This document shows positions 11,139-21,867 of a stretch of DNA of 64,000 bases, piece by piece. The position numbers and the translations under genes were made by a program. How positions within the stretch are numbered: position 1 is the first letter of the stretch; the number at the start of each line of letters is the position of its first letter. A model generated the notes under the pieces. That model searched no databases. It was not told the origin of the DNA and saw nothing but the letters and a program-made list of their open reading frames with translations. Origin of the DNA: Escallonia rubra (lineage: Eukaryota > Streptophyta > Magnoliopsida > Escalloniales > Escalloniaceae); NCBI GenBank assembly GCA_033065855.1, contig JAVXUO010001343.1:1-64000 (forward strand), in the 5' to 3' direction.

Positions 11139-11660
11139 TTATATGGCCGTAAATGAAGAGAGTTGTTTATGAACTGCTCGTGATTCGTTAACCAAAGAAC
11201 TCGTTCGTGTTCGTTTATATAATATACGAACCGAACATGAATAAAACATTAGAGTTCGTTTATTAAACGAGCCGTGCATGAACATTTTAAAGTGTTCACG
11301 AATGTATTCATGAACAGCTCGTCTGAATAATAACTTTATTATAATATGTTCCAAACCCAAAAGTCATAAAACTTAATTATAGTATAAATTAGTTTAAACT
11401 TGGAAGCCCTAAAATCCGTTAGACAATTGGATCAAGTAAGGTGTAGTTCTGGTTTGAAAATAAGTGTTCTGAACGAGAACACAAGTTTTCAAGTTCGAGT
11501 TCGATTCATATAAATAAACAAACGAACTCGAGCCGAACACGAGTTTTGTGAAACGAACAACGAACGAGTTCAAACAAAATTTTGAAAATTAAATGAACGC
11601 GAAGAAGGCCTGAAACTAAACAAACGAGTTTGAACATGCGTCTATTCGGCTCGAACTCGA
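11139..11660. repeat. GTTCG/CGAAC-rich repeat region, probable DNA-transposon relic
   Basis: Many direct and inverted copies of GTTCG, CTCGTTC, AACGAG and GAACTCG are scattered through AT-rich DNA, as in plant hAT-type miniature elements of the 'GAGCTCGAAC' style. I could not pair convincing terminal repeats or a target duplication. Confidence 0.35.
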
Positions 11661-11680
11661 CTCGTATACAGTCATATGTA

Positions 11681-12848
11681 CAGGGACGGACCTACGTGGT
11701 GACATGGGGGTTGAAGCACCCCCTTGACTTTTGGGAATTTTTTTTTCCTGGAATCGCATCACGACCCCGTTCCCGAGACGTCGTTCCCCGATACCCCGTT
11801 TCCTGAGACACACACACACACACACTCTCTTACCGTGACCGATTGACCGTGAATGACTGACCGCCGGTGACTGAGCTCAGGCAAGCCGTGACGACTGACG
11901 AGGCTACTCTGAGTCTCCGACCAGATCAGGATCTGCCGGCGACGCACCAGATCAGGCAACGCACTGACGCTCCGATGCACCAGATCAGGCGACGCACCGA
12001 CGCCGCGACGGCGACAACGAGAACTGGCCCCTCCGCTCTTCAACTGCTACAAACTGATGACTCACGAGTCACGACTGACGAGGATGCTGTTGCTGTGGCC
12101 TATGGGTCTTAAATGTTCAGTTCAAACAAGAGGTGGGTCTTTAGACTTTAATGTGTGATGTGTCATGTATGGGCGTATGTGTCATGTGAATTCTATGTGC
12201 AAAGAGATATACCACTAGGTAAAAAGAAAAATGAACCGCTAATTGTTATCTGTAAGAGTTCATCTGATATGGTAAAGAAGATAATCGGATTATCAATCAT
12301 TTAATGCGTAACACAATGCTCCAAGAATAGAAAAGTGTAAAGAGCATATTCAAACAGTTTTCACTGGACTGGACACACTACCCCCCAATTTACCTTCCCT
12401 TAATTGCATTGTAAAGGCATATACAAATGTCACCCCTTATCAGCCCTTTTGAAACTGCGAATGCATGACTAGGATATGCAGAACGATTAACTTCAAAATT
12501 GGGCGCCTATGTGCTTCGACCTGTGCTATTGATTAATCCGGCTAGCAATAAATTTATCCTCAGACAAGAAAATGATTATGGCCCTTAGTCAATTAACAAA
12601 TTCCGAGATAGGCAGAACCACGATTATGCAGTTGCGCTTGCGTACTTCTGGCCAACACGATATGACAGTAAATACTTCCAACCACCTACATGCTCAAAAT
12701 GGATTATTTACCAAACAGTTCATAGAAATTAATTAGTTAACAAAACAGATATATTGCGCTTTGTTTTTTATATTATTTTAATAAAAAATTTTGGTAAATT
12801 CGATATAATTTTTGCACCCCCTGAAAAAAATTCATGGTTCCGCCCCTG
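11681..12848. mobile_element. Non-autonomous hAT element (CAGGGGCGGA family)
   Basis: The ends are CAGGGACGGACC and, at the right, the reverse complement of CAGGGGCGGAACC. They are flanked by an 8-bp direct duplication with one mismatch (CATATGTA at 11673-11680, CCTATGTA at 12849-12856). Eight-bp duplications and this terminus define the hAT superfamily. The left third is GC-rich and contains a (CA)n run and repeated ACCAGATCAGG motifs; the right part is AT-rich. There is no transposase frame. Closely related elements lie at 58212-59049 and, as the outer element, at 19067-24099. Confidence 0.85.
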
Positions 12849-12856
12849 CCTATGTA

Positions 12857-13549
12857 TATACATGCATATCGTTTTTCTTGCTTATCCAATGTGATACTAA
12901 CACAACTGTCAAGTTAGACTTATTAAGGATTAATACCATTTAGCTCTAAGACTTGAACCCTATAAAGTTCGATATTATCTGATTCACTTAAGTTTGAACT
13001 CAAGCATCTATTATAGAGGAGGATTGATTATTAGAAAATGTACAGGCTTCAAGTGGGTCTGTCAGTCGGGCTAGACCAAAATGTAGCCCAAAGTGAGTTT
13101 CCTTTTTCAGATCCAAATCTTCTTTTCTTTTTCTTTTAAACTGGACTGAGCAGGGATCAAAAGCCCAAATACATTCCACCCTAATCAAACCTTTACCCAA
13201 GCTGTAAACCTGGCCCATACTGCGGAATGTTTTTCAGTGAGAGTATTTTGAAATATTAGAAATTAGTATGCAATTTCAATTTCTCTCATTTTGAAGAATT
13301 TTGTTTTTTTTTTTTTGGTTTTCGTTTACAATGGAAAGAACGACAAAAGAGTTAAGGACGGTAGTACACCACCCCAGCTACATCCGCTAGAAGCAGCGGT
13401 TCTAGTTCTTCAGGGGGTTGATTGAGGAATAAAAGCCTCGTTTCTAACTCTTTTGTGTCACCCGGTCTTTTCTCCGTGTCCAATGTCAAAAATGTATGAA
13501 AGACAACAAGTTTTTCAATACTAGTTCTTGTCGTCCTCTTGTTCCATAT
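12857..13549. other. Spacer without recognised gene
   Basis: AT-rich DNA with T-runs; only short incidental open frames. Confidence 0.4.
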
Positions 13550-14600
13550 TTGCAATTTTTTTTTTTGTTCACAATGATGAAATCCTCTTTTCTCTTATCT
13601 TACTTGCTATGCAAATCAAACTTGTGACCTACACAAAAAAAGAGACATCACAACTAAACTCTCACATTGATCTCAAAGTCGTCTTGTTATTTATAACTTG
13701 ATGATGCTTGTTTCTTTGCTTTGGTGTTAACTATTTTCCAAAAAAAAAAAAGATAGAAATTGATATTTGAACTCCGTTGATCTGCCTCTTGTTATTTATA
13801 CCCTAATTATGCTCGTTTCCTATTTTTGTATTAACTAGTTTTAAAAAGGAAAATCAACCTTTGAGCTCCACTTTCAATCACTTAAACTCTACTTCGCTAT
13901 TAAAAAATTGTCAATATTTTGACGATACTTATAAGACTCAAATATCAAATAAAAATAAAAACAAGACACGTGCTGTGTAGTTTAATTCTAGTGGCTAGGC
14001 CTGTTTGACTCGAAAGGTAGGCAGGTCTTCCTTTTTTGCAATTTTTTTTTTTTTTTTGGTCCACAATGATAAAACTCTCATTTCTCTCAAATATCTGATC
14101 TTACACGTAGAAAAGAGGGACATCACCAATAAACTTTCGCATTGATCTCAAAGCCCTCTTGTTACTTATAAGCTATAACCTGATTATGCTCATTTCTTGC
14201 TTTCGTGTTAGCTATTTTGAAAAAATATAAAAATCCGCTTTCACGTTAGCTATTTCGAAAGAAATTAGTATTTGATCTCCATTGATCTCGCGAGCTCTTG
14301 TTATTTATAACCTGATTATGCTCGTTTTTTTTTTTTTCTTTCGTGTGTTAACTATTTTCAAAAAGGAGAAATGATCTTTCAACTCCATTTTAGCCGCTTA
14401 AATTTCACTTTTTATTATTAAAGAACTGTCAATACTCTGACGCTATATTATTGTATCACTATTATTATTATTTAGTAATTAGTAATAGCGATAAAACTCA
14501 GGTATCCGTTACAAAAAAGAAAAATGTAACAAGACACATGCTGTGTAGTGTAATTCTAGTAGCAAGGCCTGTTTGACTCGAGAGGTAGGCGGGTCTGGTC
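13550..14600. repeat. Diverged tandem duplication, unit about 487 bp
   Basis: TGCAATTTTT followed by a CACAATGAT block at 13550 recurs at 14037. The two copies share in the same order: GAGGGACATCAC-like text, CATTGATCTCAAAG, CTTGTTATTTATAAC, TGATTATGCTCGTTT, AAAGAACTGTCAATA, ACAAGACAC.TGCTGTGTAGT and GGCCTGTTTGACTCG. At the end of copy 2 a further 34-bp unit (TGTTTGACTCGAGAGGTAGG plus GCGGGT) is itself doubled. The copies differ by many substitutions and poly-T changes, so the duplication is not recent. Confidence 0.8.
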
Positions 14601-15229
14601 TGTTTGACTCGAGAGGTAGGCGGGTGTGGTCTGTTTGGGCCGCTGCTGCCCATTCCACAGGCACCCCATCATTGTAATTGTTATCTCACCGGCTCAGGTC
14701 AACGATCTCGGCCCATATTAATCTGAGATGCTCATGAATTTGTCGTCACAAGGCCATGTCACGTGAAACCCTCGTGCCCCACACATTTGTATGTCGGCAT
14801 TTCCTCTACTCAGGGAGTAGGACCCCCTAACCAAATTGTAAACCAGAAAAGGAAGAACTTCTCCCACCAAATTAGTGCAAGTAATAATAGGGAACTTTTG
14901 TGGAATCTAGGCTATTTTCTTTTTAAATCTTTAGTACATTAAGAGTTGATTCATGTCGACATTACAAAATTGAGAGTGTTAACTAGAATTCGATGTTTAC
15001 TTCCACCGGATGAACTACGTTATTAGTCAAGAGTTATCTTGAATTTTAAGTTGAGACTGCTATTAGTACACATGATACGATTGTAATTGATGATAAGGGT
15101 GTTATTTGAATTGTCTTGTGAAATTATTTTATATTCATGAGAAGAGGTTTACGGCTTCAAAATATGGAACAAATATATGTCTTGCAAAAAACGAATTGCC
15201 CAAAACTATCATACTTTCGATCAAGATCT

Positions 15230-15348
15230 CCTGTTGTAACCATGAGTTGGTTACAACAGGGATGATGTCCCATTGTTGTGAGAGAGGGAAGAGAGAGAGT
15301 AACCATTCTCTCTCTTCCCTCTCTCACAAGCAGGGGATCCTGATCCCC
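15230..15348. repeat. Three consecutive perfect hairpins
   Basis: Hairpin 1: CCTGTTGTAACC (15230-15241) pairs with 15249-15260 around a 7-nt loop. Hairpin 2: a 23-bp arm (15276-15298, TTGTGAGAGAGGGAAGAGAG then AGA) pairs perfectly with 15307-15329 around an 8-nt loop. Hairpin 3: GGGGATC (15333-15339) pairs with 15342-15348. The run of perfect stems is unlikely by chance. Confidence 0.8.
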
Positions 15349-15612
15349 GTACTCCTAAATTAAATTTAAAACACACCCAACATTCCGAATCTCAAAGGCC
15401 AAACATGGACTGCAAATTATACGGAGAATAACGTCTTCATACGAAATCCACATTAATCAGTTGAATTCCTCGTGTCAACTTGCATGGCAACTTGCAATAG
15501 CCAGCTGTATTAAATCCAATTAATAGAAGCTTCGGCCCCACCTTCTTTTGCTGTCCACTTGCACTCCATTTCGGAGAGTGTTACAAGGATGGTTGAAGAT
15601 AACAACCACGCA

Positions 15613-17150
15613 TTGGGATCGGCATTTAAATCGTCTAAATCAGTTTAATTGATCAAATTGGTCGATCACAAGTAGACCTGGCAAACGGATCGACCCGCGC
15701 GAGTACGGGTAATACCCGGTCGGATCCGGATAAAAATGGGTCGGATAATTTATACTCGAGTTTTTTCGGGTACGATTATCTGGGATCCGTACCCTACCCT
15801 GGCGGGTAGGGTATTACCCGCGGGTCTTGGCCTTTATTTTTTTATTTATTCAAAACAGATTTTAACACTTTCAAAACTCAGTTCCGTGGCATACGGCGTG
15901 AACAGCAGCGGTGGACTGACGGAGGCTGACGGCGGTGGTCGATGGCGTGCTGCTACGGCTTGAACAGCGGCTGTCGACGCTGCTACGGCAGTGGATCGGA
16001 TCTACCGCCATGGTGTCGCGCCGTCTTGGCGAGTTCACGATCTGTCGCCGGCAGATCTGAGAGGAGCGATGAGCCGATGACGGAGGGCTCTGTCGCCGGA
16101 GGGCTCCGTCGCCGGCGTGCTGCTACGGCTTGAACATCGGCCGTCGACGCTGCTACGGAGGGCTCTGTCGCCGGAGGGCTCTGTCGCCGGCGTGCTGCTA
16201 CGGCTTGAACAGCGGCTGTCGACGCTGCTACGGCAGTGGATCGGATGTCGCGACGTCTCGACGAGTTCACGGTCGCCGACAGATCTGAGATGAGCGATGA
16301 GCCGATGACGGAGGGCTCTGTCGCCGGAGGGCTCCGTCGCCGGCAGATGGATTCTTGCAGTGTTGGCTTGCGACGGCTGCGAGAGTGAGAGAAGTGAGAA
16401 GTGAGAGTCGACGGCTGCGAGAGTGAGAGAAGTGAGAAGTGAGAGTCAGTGAGTGAGACTCTCTGTGAGAGTGAGAAACTAATTTAGGGCATGAATAAAT
16501 TTTCCATTATATACTTCAAAAACGGGTATTCTCGGGTTACCCGAAATCCGACCCGTAATTACCCGAATTTTTCGGGTCGTTTCGGGTTCGGGTACAATTT
16601 TAGCGGGTAGGGAAAATGGCTACCCGTACCTGGAATTTTGGACCGGGTAACGGGTCCGGGCAACATTTTGCCAGGTCTAATCACAAGGCACGAGAAACTC
16701 ATCGGGTTTGATTTTTTTTTCCAAACTAAATTTTGATTCAATTTGATTTTTTTTAACCGTTCTAAACCAAAGCGAACCGAACCTACACATATCCAATTAA
16801 AATATATATAAATTTTAATGTAGTCCTAATTATTATTTAACTTTTAACATACTTTGGATTTAATCACAATAGATAGAAGTAAACTCTATCTTAATTTCAA
16901 TAAGATAGGCACCAAAATACTTGTGGTTATGTATATTACAAACGTCAAATAGTCAATTGATAGGCTCAAAAAAATTCAAAAATTACTACAAGTCCAATCT
17001 GGTCAATGCATCCAGACCAATCTGTTTGATCCATTGACACGGCTAAGATCGAATCGTTCAATTACGGTTTTTTTTTTCCAGACCAATGGTGGTCGATTTC
17101 GTTTGGTATCCAAGATCCAACCCGAACCAACCAACCCTTACTCACCCCTA
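15613..17150. mobile_element. Degenerate hAT element (TAGGGGTGAG family) interrupted by another hAT
   Basis: The right end is the reverse complement of TAGGGGTGAGTAAGGG (ends 17150). The left end TTGGGATCGGC is degenerate. Flanks ACCACGCA (15605-15612) and ACCACGAG (17151-17158) agree at six of eight positions. Interior text such as AAACCAAAGCGAACCGAACC and the AAATCGxxTAAATCAGTTTAATTGATCAAA series matches the other family members at 33444, 50653 and 54757. The element at 15673-16679 is inserted into it. Confidence 0.5.
15673..16679. mobile_element. Non-autonomous hAT element (TAGACCTGGCAAA family)
   Basis: Terminal inverted repeats TAGACCTGGCAAA (perfect 13 bp) lie between a perfect 8-bp duplication ATCACAAG (15665-15672 and 16680-16687). 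The subterminal zones are full of CGGGTA/TACCCG motifs (GGGTAATACCCG on the left, GGTTACCCG on the right). The GC-rich middle contains direct repeats: CGTGCTGCTACGGCTTGAAC occurs three times, GACGGAGGGCTCTGTCGCCG recurs, and a 38-bp GAGAGTGAGAGAAGTGAGAA-type unit is doubled near 16370-16446. There is no transposase frame. A perfect target duplication implies a fairly recent insertion. Confidence 0.93.
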
Positions 17151-17158
17151 ACCACGAG

Positions 17159-18444
17159 CAAAGAGCTTAGTTAAAAATGAAATTAAAAACATTTGGCAAT
17201 CTAATTCGATTTCAGAGTCTATTTGATTATGGGATGGTCAAGTCTAATTCACTAGATTCTATTAGTTCATAAAATTGATTAAATCAACTTTCAAAAGCTG
17301 AAAAACTTATTAAATCATAATTCAAGAAAATGAGAATTATGAATTAATTATTTTTTCATAATCAGGTTTGACCAAGTAAAGTACCAAAATATATATATAT
17401 TCCTATAAATTACAATGAGCTTTAGTATCTTTTATTAAATACTAAACTTTTTTTGGACATTTTGTCACATTGAAACTGAATTAAGTACACTTTATCCAAA
17501 TACCGGCTTAGAGCTAATTTTAAAAATTGAATATGATTTAATTTAAAATTTGATTTTGGGAAATCAATATCAAACATGCTCTAGTCCAAGTGCTTTAAAG
17601 CAGTATGCTATCCACGGTCAAGTTATAAGTTGTTGATTAACGAACAAAGAAGTGCAAATAATTGAATTACTTGTCCGTAAATCTCAACAATAGCACTCAT
17701 TTGTTTCTTTCTACGTTGTTAGGGAAGATTTGGCGGCAACATGGTTTGATGTCGTTGCACTAGTTGCCACTAATAACACATACTTGCAATTAAAGGCTTT
17801 TGTGACCATAATTGCCTGATGCTAGTAACAATGACGGCAACTGCATGATATACTCTGTTTGCAAGTACATCTTTTATTGTTAGTGAAACTAGCAATTGTA
17901 TGTAAAGCATGGTGAATAACATACGGAAAGCATTTATTTTAACGCCGTATATGTTATTTCATACTCTTTTTTTGTCGCTAAAAGTACAATAATAATAATG
18001 AATACATTTTTTAACGGCGAACAAACGTTTAAAAAGCGTAACATTATTTTAAAATAGACATTCTTTAACGTCTGCTCCTTAGTCCTTACCATTTACTGCC
18101 AAAGTTAAATATGTTCTCAGCATTGTGTATAAATGCAAGCATATCCATTATGTAAAGATATGCTGCCAACTCCTAGTATATTGCAATTTATAAGAGAGGC
18201 CTGCATCCGCACCAAGAAGCTTGGGAACGTTGGTGAAATCCGCGTCACACTTTCGCTTTTGTCGAGGATTAAAGCATATAAACTAAGCTCCAGTATCCAA
18301 TTTCGTGTGCAGTGCTTGGTCCTACAGGCATGTACTCCCCACTCCACACCCATGGCTCACTGTTTTTGACCAACATCTTTGTGTAACCGGTAAGATTCTC
18401 TCTAATTCTTATTTAAGCTCCACAATAATGTGGATATCGTACGC
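17159..18444. other. AT-rich spacer, possible CACTA-like relic
   Basis: No gene recognised. The part around 17760-18110 contains motifs like ATAATAATAATG, AACGGCGAACAAACG and AAAAAGCGTAAC that recall CACTA subterminal arrays, but no CACTA terminus is present. Confidence 0.3.
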
Positions 18445-19010
18445 GAGAGACATCACATGGGAAGCACCTACTAGATAAAAGGGTTTAACACTACATGCAA
18501 ATCTCGTTTGTAACTGGAATGATGTTAGGTTAGGTTAGGTAAAAAGGTCGAGGCCGCTAATTCAGTCTTCCCTCGGTTCTAATCGAGGTAGTTTATCCTT
18601 ACCCTCGTACTACAATTTGGTCCTTTCATAATTTAGGACATCATTCGTTATTTGAGAGACATCACACGGGAAGCACCTACAAGATATAAAGTTCTAGAAT
18701 AGAAGCTTTAACACAACATGCAAATCCCGTATTTAACTGGAACGATGTTAGGTTAGGTGAAAGGGTCAAGCCCGCCGGTTGCTGTATTTTGTAAGTGAGA
18801 GACTTCGCATGGGAAGCACCTATGACATAAAAAGGTTCTAGAATATAAGCTCAAACGATACATGCACATCCCGCATGTAACTATGTTAGATTAGGTAAAA
18901 ATGTCGAACCCGTCAGATGCTGTATATTGGTCTTCCCGTAATTCTAATCGAGGTATTCTAATATTTTATCCTTACCTTCGTATCATAATTTGGTCCTTTC
19001 ATAATTCGTC
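18445..19010. repeat. Three-copy diverged tandem repeat, unit up to 209 bp
   Basis: Each copy begins with a GAGAGACATCACATGGGAAG-type block (18445, 18654, 18797). It continues with a TAGAA.A..AGCTTTAACACxACATGC block, CCCGTATxTAACTGGAACG and ATGTTAGGTTAGG. Copies 1 and 3 also carry TTCTAATCGAGGTA and a CAATTTGGTCCTTTCATAAT tail; copy 2 lacks it, which explains the 209-bp and 143-bp spacings. Confidence 0.8.
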
Positions 19011-19170
19011 GAGATTTTCAATGTTCTCGATTATCATCTAATTTCATATTACACGTGAGGTGGAGTCAGTGGCGGAACCAGGAATTTGCTCCAGGGGGTG
19101 CTACAAATAAAACACTGCAATAACTAAATTTTGAAGTTCAAACAATATGACTTTTTCGATTGCGCTTCAG

Positions 19171-19300
19171 TGCTGCTATGAACTCGGAAACACGTGGGGA
19201 AGTTGCCATCAAGAAGATTGGTAATGCTTTTGACAACATAATAGATGCCAAAAGGACATTACGTGAAATTAAGCTTCTTCGCCACATGGATCATGAAAAT
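19171..19300 (+). pseudogene. Captured MAP-kinase exon 2 (MPK fragment)
   Basis: Reading from 19172 gives [20 protein letters not shown], then [20 protein letters not shown], then HEN, open throughout. This is the N-lobe of a plant MAP kinase, including the ATP-binding lysine in VAIKK and the start of helix C. It is bounded by a good acceptor (TTCAG before 19171) and donor (GTAAG from 19301), giving 130 bp, the size I recall for exon 2 of plant MPK genes such as MPK4. No other MPK exon is nearby and the piece lies 104 bp inside the hAT left end, so it is a captured fragment and not a gene. The open frame suggests a young capture or low decay. Confidence 0.9.
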
Positions 19301-20372
19301 GTAAGTTCGTGACATTTTTACGTCTGTATAATACTTCTGCACAGGGAACCCCATTTTGTGAAGAGGCTGCTTCACATTTTTATCCTGTGACATCTAGGTT
19401 AGTGTGGAGCTACCTTAGACAATCTACATGGATTTTTTTTTTTGCTTCCTGTAACTAATTAGGGGTTCCATTCATCTCTAAAGCACTCAAGGCTGTTGGC
19501 GGTGAGAAATTAATTAAAAGCTACCAGGATAGTTATGCAGGAGGATTAATCACAAATTTTCTTCAGCATTTGAGTTTATTAAGTTTTCATTCCAGTTGCC
19601 CCAAAAATTTTGAACAATGAAAACATGCTGAGAAAACTTCTATGGGATGGCTCTGATACGCGAATACACTAACTCGTAGCATATGTATCATGTGTACGAA
19701 AAATTAACACCCTCTTTAATTAATATGCAAGCTCTTCAGACGGTTCCCTGTGCAGATGATCATCCCATCAAGTCTGAGGACCCCTTTTAAAGCATGATAT
19801 GCCCATTCTAAGTGTTAATCAAATTACTACCACACCATCACCATGGACATTATTGCGACAACAATTGGAATTTAGGAAAGCAACAAAGACTAATCAAAGA
19901 ATTGACGGAATCCCAATCAACAATCTGAAAAGTTCACACTACAAGAAAAACAACTTTTAGCGACGGATTGAAATCCGTCGCTAAAAGTCACTTTTACCGA
20001 CGGATTTCTCCGTAGGTAAAAGTCCGTCGGTAAAAGTCACTTTTAGCGACGGACTTTTACCTACGGGTTATTACCGACAGAACAATCCGTCGCTAAATAT
20101 ATTTTTTCGTATTTTCTCATTTTCTTTTGAATTTTATTTTAAAAATAATTTTTATATTTTACTATAAATGAAGCAAACCCTAATTTGCTCTCATTTCATT
20201 CCCCGCCGCTCTTCTCTCTCTTTCCTCCCGACCGTATGCCCCCTCAATCTCCCTCTCCCTCACTCACACAGCCGGTCCGCCACACCACCCGACCGTTGGC
20301 CGCCATCCGCTCCGCCACACCACCCACCGCCACTGGTACTCCTCCATCGTCCGGTCAGTGTCATCACACCCG

Positions 20373-20470
20373 TCGAAGATCCTCTACGCCTACCACCGCG
20401 CCGTCACAGGCTTCTCCGCCCGCCTGACCGCCGATCTCCGCCGCCTTTCCTATTCCCTGGCCGCCTCTCC
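20373..20470 (+). pseudogene. Captured subtilase propeptide fragment
   Basis: From 20373 the frame reads SKILYAYHRAVTGFSARLTA and then DLRRLSYSLAASPG. This matches the inhibitor I9 propeptide of plant subtilisin-like proteases, where the typical form is an ILY.Y..A..GFSARLT..EA.L...PGV pattern. Only this piece of the propeptide is present; there is no catalytic domain. It sits directly before the cyanase fragment and within the CACTA element, so it is a captured or chimeric exon. Confidence 0.7.
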
Positions 20471-20524
20471 TGGTACCCACCCCCGCTACTGCTGCCGCCT
20501 ATGTGATTTCGAAGAACGGTGAGT

Positions 20525-20760
20525 GCAATACAGGCAGTGAAGCGTAAGTCGGCCAAGACCTACGCCGAGCTTGCTCAAGAGACTGGCCTCCCAAACATGT
20601 ACGTGGCCCAAATCTTGAAATGCCAGGCCCTGCTCAGCCCTGAGGCCGCCTGTATGCTGCGAGCACTGCCCGGGTTGCCCGAGGACCTGGTCCTTGAGAT
20701 GATGGAGCCACCTAGGAGGTCGTATGACCCCCTTTTGATCCAAGATCCTGCCATTTACAG
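20525..20760 (+). pseudogene. Captured cyanate hydratase (cyanase) exon fragment
   Basis: The frame gives AVKRKSAKTYAELAQETGLP, NMYVAQILKCQALLSPEA and a final block with LPEDLVLEMMEPPRRSYDPL then IQDPAIYR. This is the N-terminal helix-turn-helix-like domain of plant cyanase followed by the conserved SYDP..IQDP.VYR segment. The similarity ends exactly at a splice donor (AG then GTAACC from 20761), where the plant cyanase exon also appears to end, so genomic DNA with its intron border was taken up. The catalytic C-terminal domain (Arg, Glu, Ser of cyanase) is absent. The stretch 20973-21051 after an acceptor-like GCAG may be further captured exon DNA that I could not place. Confidence 0.88.
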
Positions 20761-21689
20761 GTAACCCAATGAAATGGAATAAGAGTTGTACCCGTCTAGT
20801 TTGTACCCATCTAGTTTGTACCCTCATCAATCCCCATTATTTTTATCTTGCCATTTATCTTGCCCCGTAGTTCTTGTAAGTTCAATGGGATATTCCGTCT
20901 AGTTTGTACCCGTCTCATTCTTTTTTCTTCCCTGAGCGTTGCTGAGTAGTTTTTTTGTTCCTCTAATGCAGATGGCGCTCGACTACATTGGGTAACGTGG
21001 AGCTACTATTGGTGTCACTAAGGAGAAGAGGATCAAGTACGTGAAGCTATAAGAGTTGAGTGTATCTTGGGAGATTGATATCTATTTTTGGTTTTAATAA
21101 AATATGTAATTTTGTTTTGAAATTTGTATGATGTGATTTATTTTGTTCGGTGAATATTTAATTTTTGTAGTTGAGTATATATATTTTTTTGGTGCAACAA
21201 TTTGTTCGGAGAATATTTAATTTTTGTAGTTGAGTATTGGATATTAGATGTTGGTGTATAACTTAGATTTTGTTTGTATTGCTTGAAATTTAAAGAAGAG
21301 TGCTATATTGGTGATTAGGATTAATTGTCAATGAAAATAGGCTTGAATTTTAAAAACTAATAACAATTTAAAAAAATAGTTTTTTTATTGACATTTAGCG
21401 ATGGAATTTCGTCGCTAAAAGTCTGATTCAAGTGTAATTGGATGGACTTTAGCGACGGAAGTTGTGTCACTAAAAGACTTAGATTAACGACGGACTTTTG
21501 GCAACGGAATATCCGTCGCTAAAAGTATTTTAAAATTGTTCACAACCTATTCTGGACCGCACCCCGGGGCCCGCTAAGAGATCCTAATGGCGCGACATGT
21601 CACCCATTTGGCGGTCAACATCGCTCAACAAGATTGCTCGGTCAAAGTACTCCGCGCCACAAACCACCGGACGGCGATCGAAAGTGTGC

Positions 21690-21770
21690 TCCACCCCAAG
21701 AGGGTCGGCCACCCCAAGGGGGTCGGCCACCCAAGGGGGGCGGCCACCCCAAGGGGGTCGGCCTCCATTG
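21690..21770. repeat. 18-bp minisatellite (about four copies)
   Basis: Units of the form GGTCGGCCACCCCAAGGG are repeated head to tail with small changes, inside the solo LTR. Confidence 0.8.
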
Positions 21771-21867
21771 CCCTGCGAAGGGGGGAACTTACCGAGTGGC
21801 ACTGACTTCTCGCTCCAAACAACACTCACCCGCTATCTTCAGTAGCGCGACGCTCTGTCGCCGACTC

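Noticed and set aside
18133-18369. 78-codon plus-strand frame as a small gene
   Set aside because: Only vague resemblance to ribosomal-protein-like text (KLGNVGEIRVTLS); no start context, introns or neighbouring exons to support it, and the opposite strand is open as well.
18527-18545. GTTAGGTTAGGTTAGG as interstitial telomere sequence
   Set aside because: The unit is TTAGG-like over only three copies, not the plant TTTAGGG repeat, and it is part of a local tandem repeat.
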